The notes under the pieces were generated by a model. The model was not told where the DNA came from. It saw nothing but the letters and a program-made list of their open reading frames with translations, and made no database searches. From the NCBI GenBank assembly GCA_011032825.1, contig JAADJZ010000038.1, positions 62,001-126,000 on the forward strand: a DNA stretch of 64,000 bases. Reading direction: 5' to 3'. Position 1 is the first letter of the stretch, and every line of letters begins with the position of its first letter. Positions 62,546-64,000 of this stretch are shown piece by piece. Position numbers and translations under genes: made by a program. Origin of the DNA: Massariosphaeria phaeospora (Eukaryota > Ascomycota > Dothideomycetes > Pleosporales).

Positions 62546-64000
62546 ATGGACGGGTGAGTTGCCTCCACCGCCGAGCAAACCAGCACTGCGCAATTCGATC
62601 GGCTGTATGTTCGGACAGCGCAATTCGACTCGACAGTGCAGAGCGGCAGGTGCATCTACGAACAACAGCTGACAGCGTACAGACACAAGCGCTCCAAGTC
62701 GAGCGTGAAGAACCTTCTCCAGCGCTCGTCGAGGACTGACGTAGCCGCTGCCGACCCCAACACCACCAACCCCAACGACATGCCGCTCTCGTCGTCGGCC
62801 GCCTCCCTCAGCTCGCAGACGCCGTCGTCGGTGCACGCGCACGCCCACCACGCTTCGCCGCTCGCCATCTCGCACCAGCGCAGTCCGTCGACCCGACACC
62901 ACCCGCATCTGTCCACCAGCATGTCCAATGCCGCCGCCCAGGAGCTGCTCGCGCCCGCCTCGCCCAGCTATGCCGCCTCGCCCGTCGCGCCCGCACCCAA
63001 GGCCGCCTCGATAGAGCAGTCGGTCAAGCTCTTCCGCGTCTTCGAGTCGCTGCGGAATGGCGACACTGCCGCCATATCCAAGGCCATACGCGAGCAGGCC
63101 GGCCCCGCAGACGGCGATCAGAGCACCACGTCGCTGGCGCTGCCCACCAGCAAGACGGAAGGCACATCCATACTGCACCTGGCCATCCAGTGCGCCGAGA
63201 TCCCCGTCATTGAGTTTGTGCTGTCCAATGCGACGCCGGCGCCCGACTCGGTGATTGACATCAACGGCCGCGACCGCGAGGGCAATACGCCGCTCCACCT
63301 AGCCACCACCCTCGGCCGCGCCCCCGTTGTGCGCATGCTGCTCGACCAGCCCGGCATCAACGACTCCATCACCAACTACAACGGCCAGACCCCGCTGGAC
63401 CTCGCCCGCACGCCCGACATCTTCCAGCAGCTGCAGCTCGCACGCTCGATATTCATAGACACCAACGTGAAGCGGATACAGCTGCTGGTGGGCACGGGCG
63501 ACATGGCGACACTGGAGAAGCTGCTGCAGGACCCCAGGGTGAAGAACACCTTGGACGTTAATGGCGGCGAATTGACGACTGATCCTGGCGTGGCGGATAG
63601 CGGAGGCACTCTGCTGCACGAGGCAGCCAAGCGCAAGGACGTTAAGCTGGCGCAGTTACTGCTCTTGAACGGCGCAGACCCGTTCCGGCGAGATCGCAAG
63701 GGGAAACTGCCCCAGGACTACACAAAAGATGACCGCACCCGCGCCATCTTGAAGCGCTCACCCGCAGCGGCAGCCGCGCAAAGAGGCATCCAGGAGAAGA
63801 CGATTCTTGCCGGCGCAGGGCCACAAGCCGGAGCGGCAGCAGACACCGGCATGGGCGCGAAGGAGTCACGTGAAATGAAGGGCTATCTTAAGAAGTGGAC
63901 GAATTACACAAGTGGCTACAAGTTGCGGTGGTTTGTGCTTGAAGACGGTGTACTGAGCTACTACAAGCATCAGGGTAGGCTCAGTCCAATCCAGCGGGCT
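62546..64000 (+). CDS. Oxysterol-binding protein, ankyrin and PH part (3' end outside window)
   Basis: The likely start is the ATG at 62546 in good context (AAAATGG). Exon 1 would be only 8 nt, spliced by GTGAGT...GTACAG to 62683 to read MDGHKRSKSSVKNLLQRSSR. The N-terminus is Ser/Thr/His-rich. Ankyrin repeats follow: TEGTSILHLAIQCAEIPVIE, DREGNTPLHLATTLGRAPVV, YNGQTPLDLARTPDIFQQLQ and GTLLHEAAKRKDVKLAQLLL with NGADPFRRDRKG. A PH domain begins MKGYLKKWTNYTSGYKLRWF, then VLEDGVLSYYKHQ, where a GTAGGC donor at 63975 starts an intron running past the window end. Ankyrin plus PH is the layout of Osh1/Osh2-type proteins, which transfer sterols and PI4P at ER contact sites; the sterol-binding domain itself would lie beyond the window. 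Confidence 0.88.

Noticed and set aside
1..64000. CRISPR array, phage or bacterial operon features
   Set aside because: Spliceosomal introns and eukaryotic gene families throughout; no regularly spaced direct repeats of 24-40 nt.

Overview
The window is nuclear DNA of a filamentous ascomycete (Pezizomycotina), most likely a Dothideomycete. Genes carry several short introns (about 45-120 nt) with GTRNGT donors, CTRAC-like branch sites and YAG acceptors. The gene set is typical of moulds: 3-isopropylmalate dehydrogenase, con-6, Atg27, a fungal hemerythrin-like protein, Zn2Cys6 and C2H2 regulators, F-box/2EXR proteins and a STAND-type N-terminal domain. The lineage call is inference from gene content. 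I rebuilt exon structures by hand; where I state that exon lengths sum to a multiple of three, I checked it.

Layout. 1-677: 5' part of a hemerythrin-like gene (minus). 1954-3389: leu2 (minus, 7 exons). 4604-6818: two small secretory-pathway proteins. 8061-10803: an 849-aa PHD-finger protein. 11557-12615: a D-2-hydroxyacid dehydrogenase with an apparent frameshift. 13463-15418: an APC permease. 16062-18833: an N2227-type methyltransferase, a PAC4-like proteasome chaperone, and con-6. 19865-21001: an MDR reductase. 21002-24896: gene-poor, with one Ser/Pro-rich protein. 24897-26128: ATG27. 26613-29982: a 2EXR protein, a 61-aa Cys-containing secreted peptide, and an uncertain membrane protein. 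30975-35018: a second APC permease, a hypothetical protein, and an NAD(P)-binding epimerase-like protein. 35813-39303: two F-box-type genes. 39652-40512: secreted alpha-carbonic anhydrase with a duplicated upstream region. 42328-46566: aldoxime dehydratase, a broken F-box gene, and class II aldolase. 47819-54764: two large transcription factors. 55690-58870: a decayed STAND-N-domain gene. 59156-61610: an uncharacterised gene and ATP12. 62546-end: 5' half of an ankyrin/PH oxysterol-binding protein.

Two patterns stand out. First, two families of short dispersed repeats sit only between genes: family 1 (about 110 bp; six or more copies, both orientations) and family 2 (about 110-155 bp; three copies). 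Second, conserved housekeeping genes are intact, while several lineage-variable genes (F-box, STAND-N, hydroxyacid dehydrogenase, a signal-anchor ORF) carry in-frame stops or frameshifts while the flanking exons remain in phase. I see no biosynthetic cluster, transposase, reverse transcriptase, Starship captain, tRNA, rRNA or CRISPR array.
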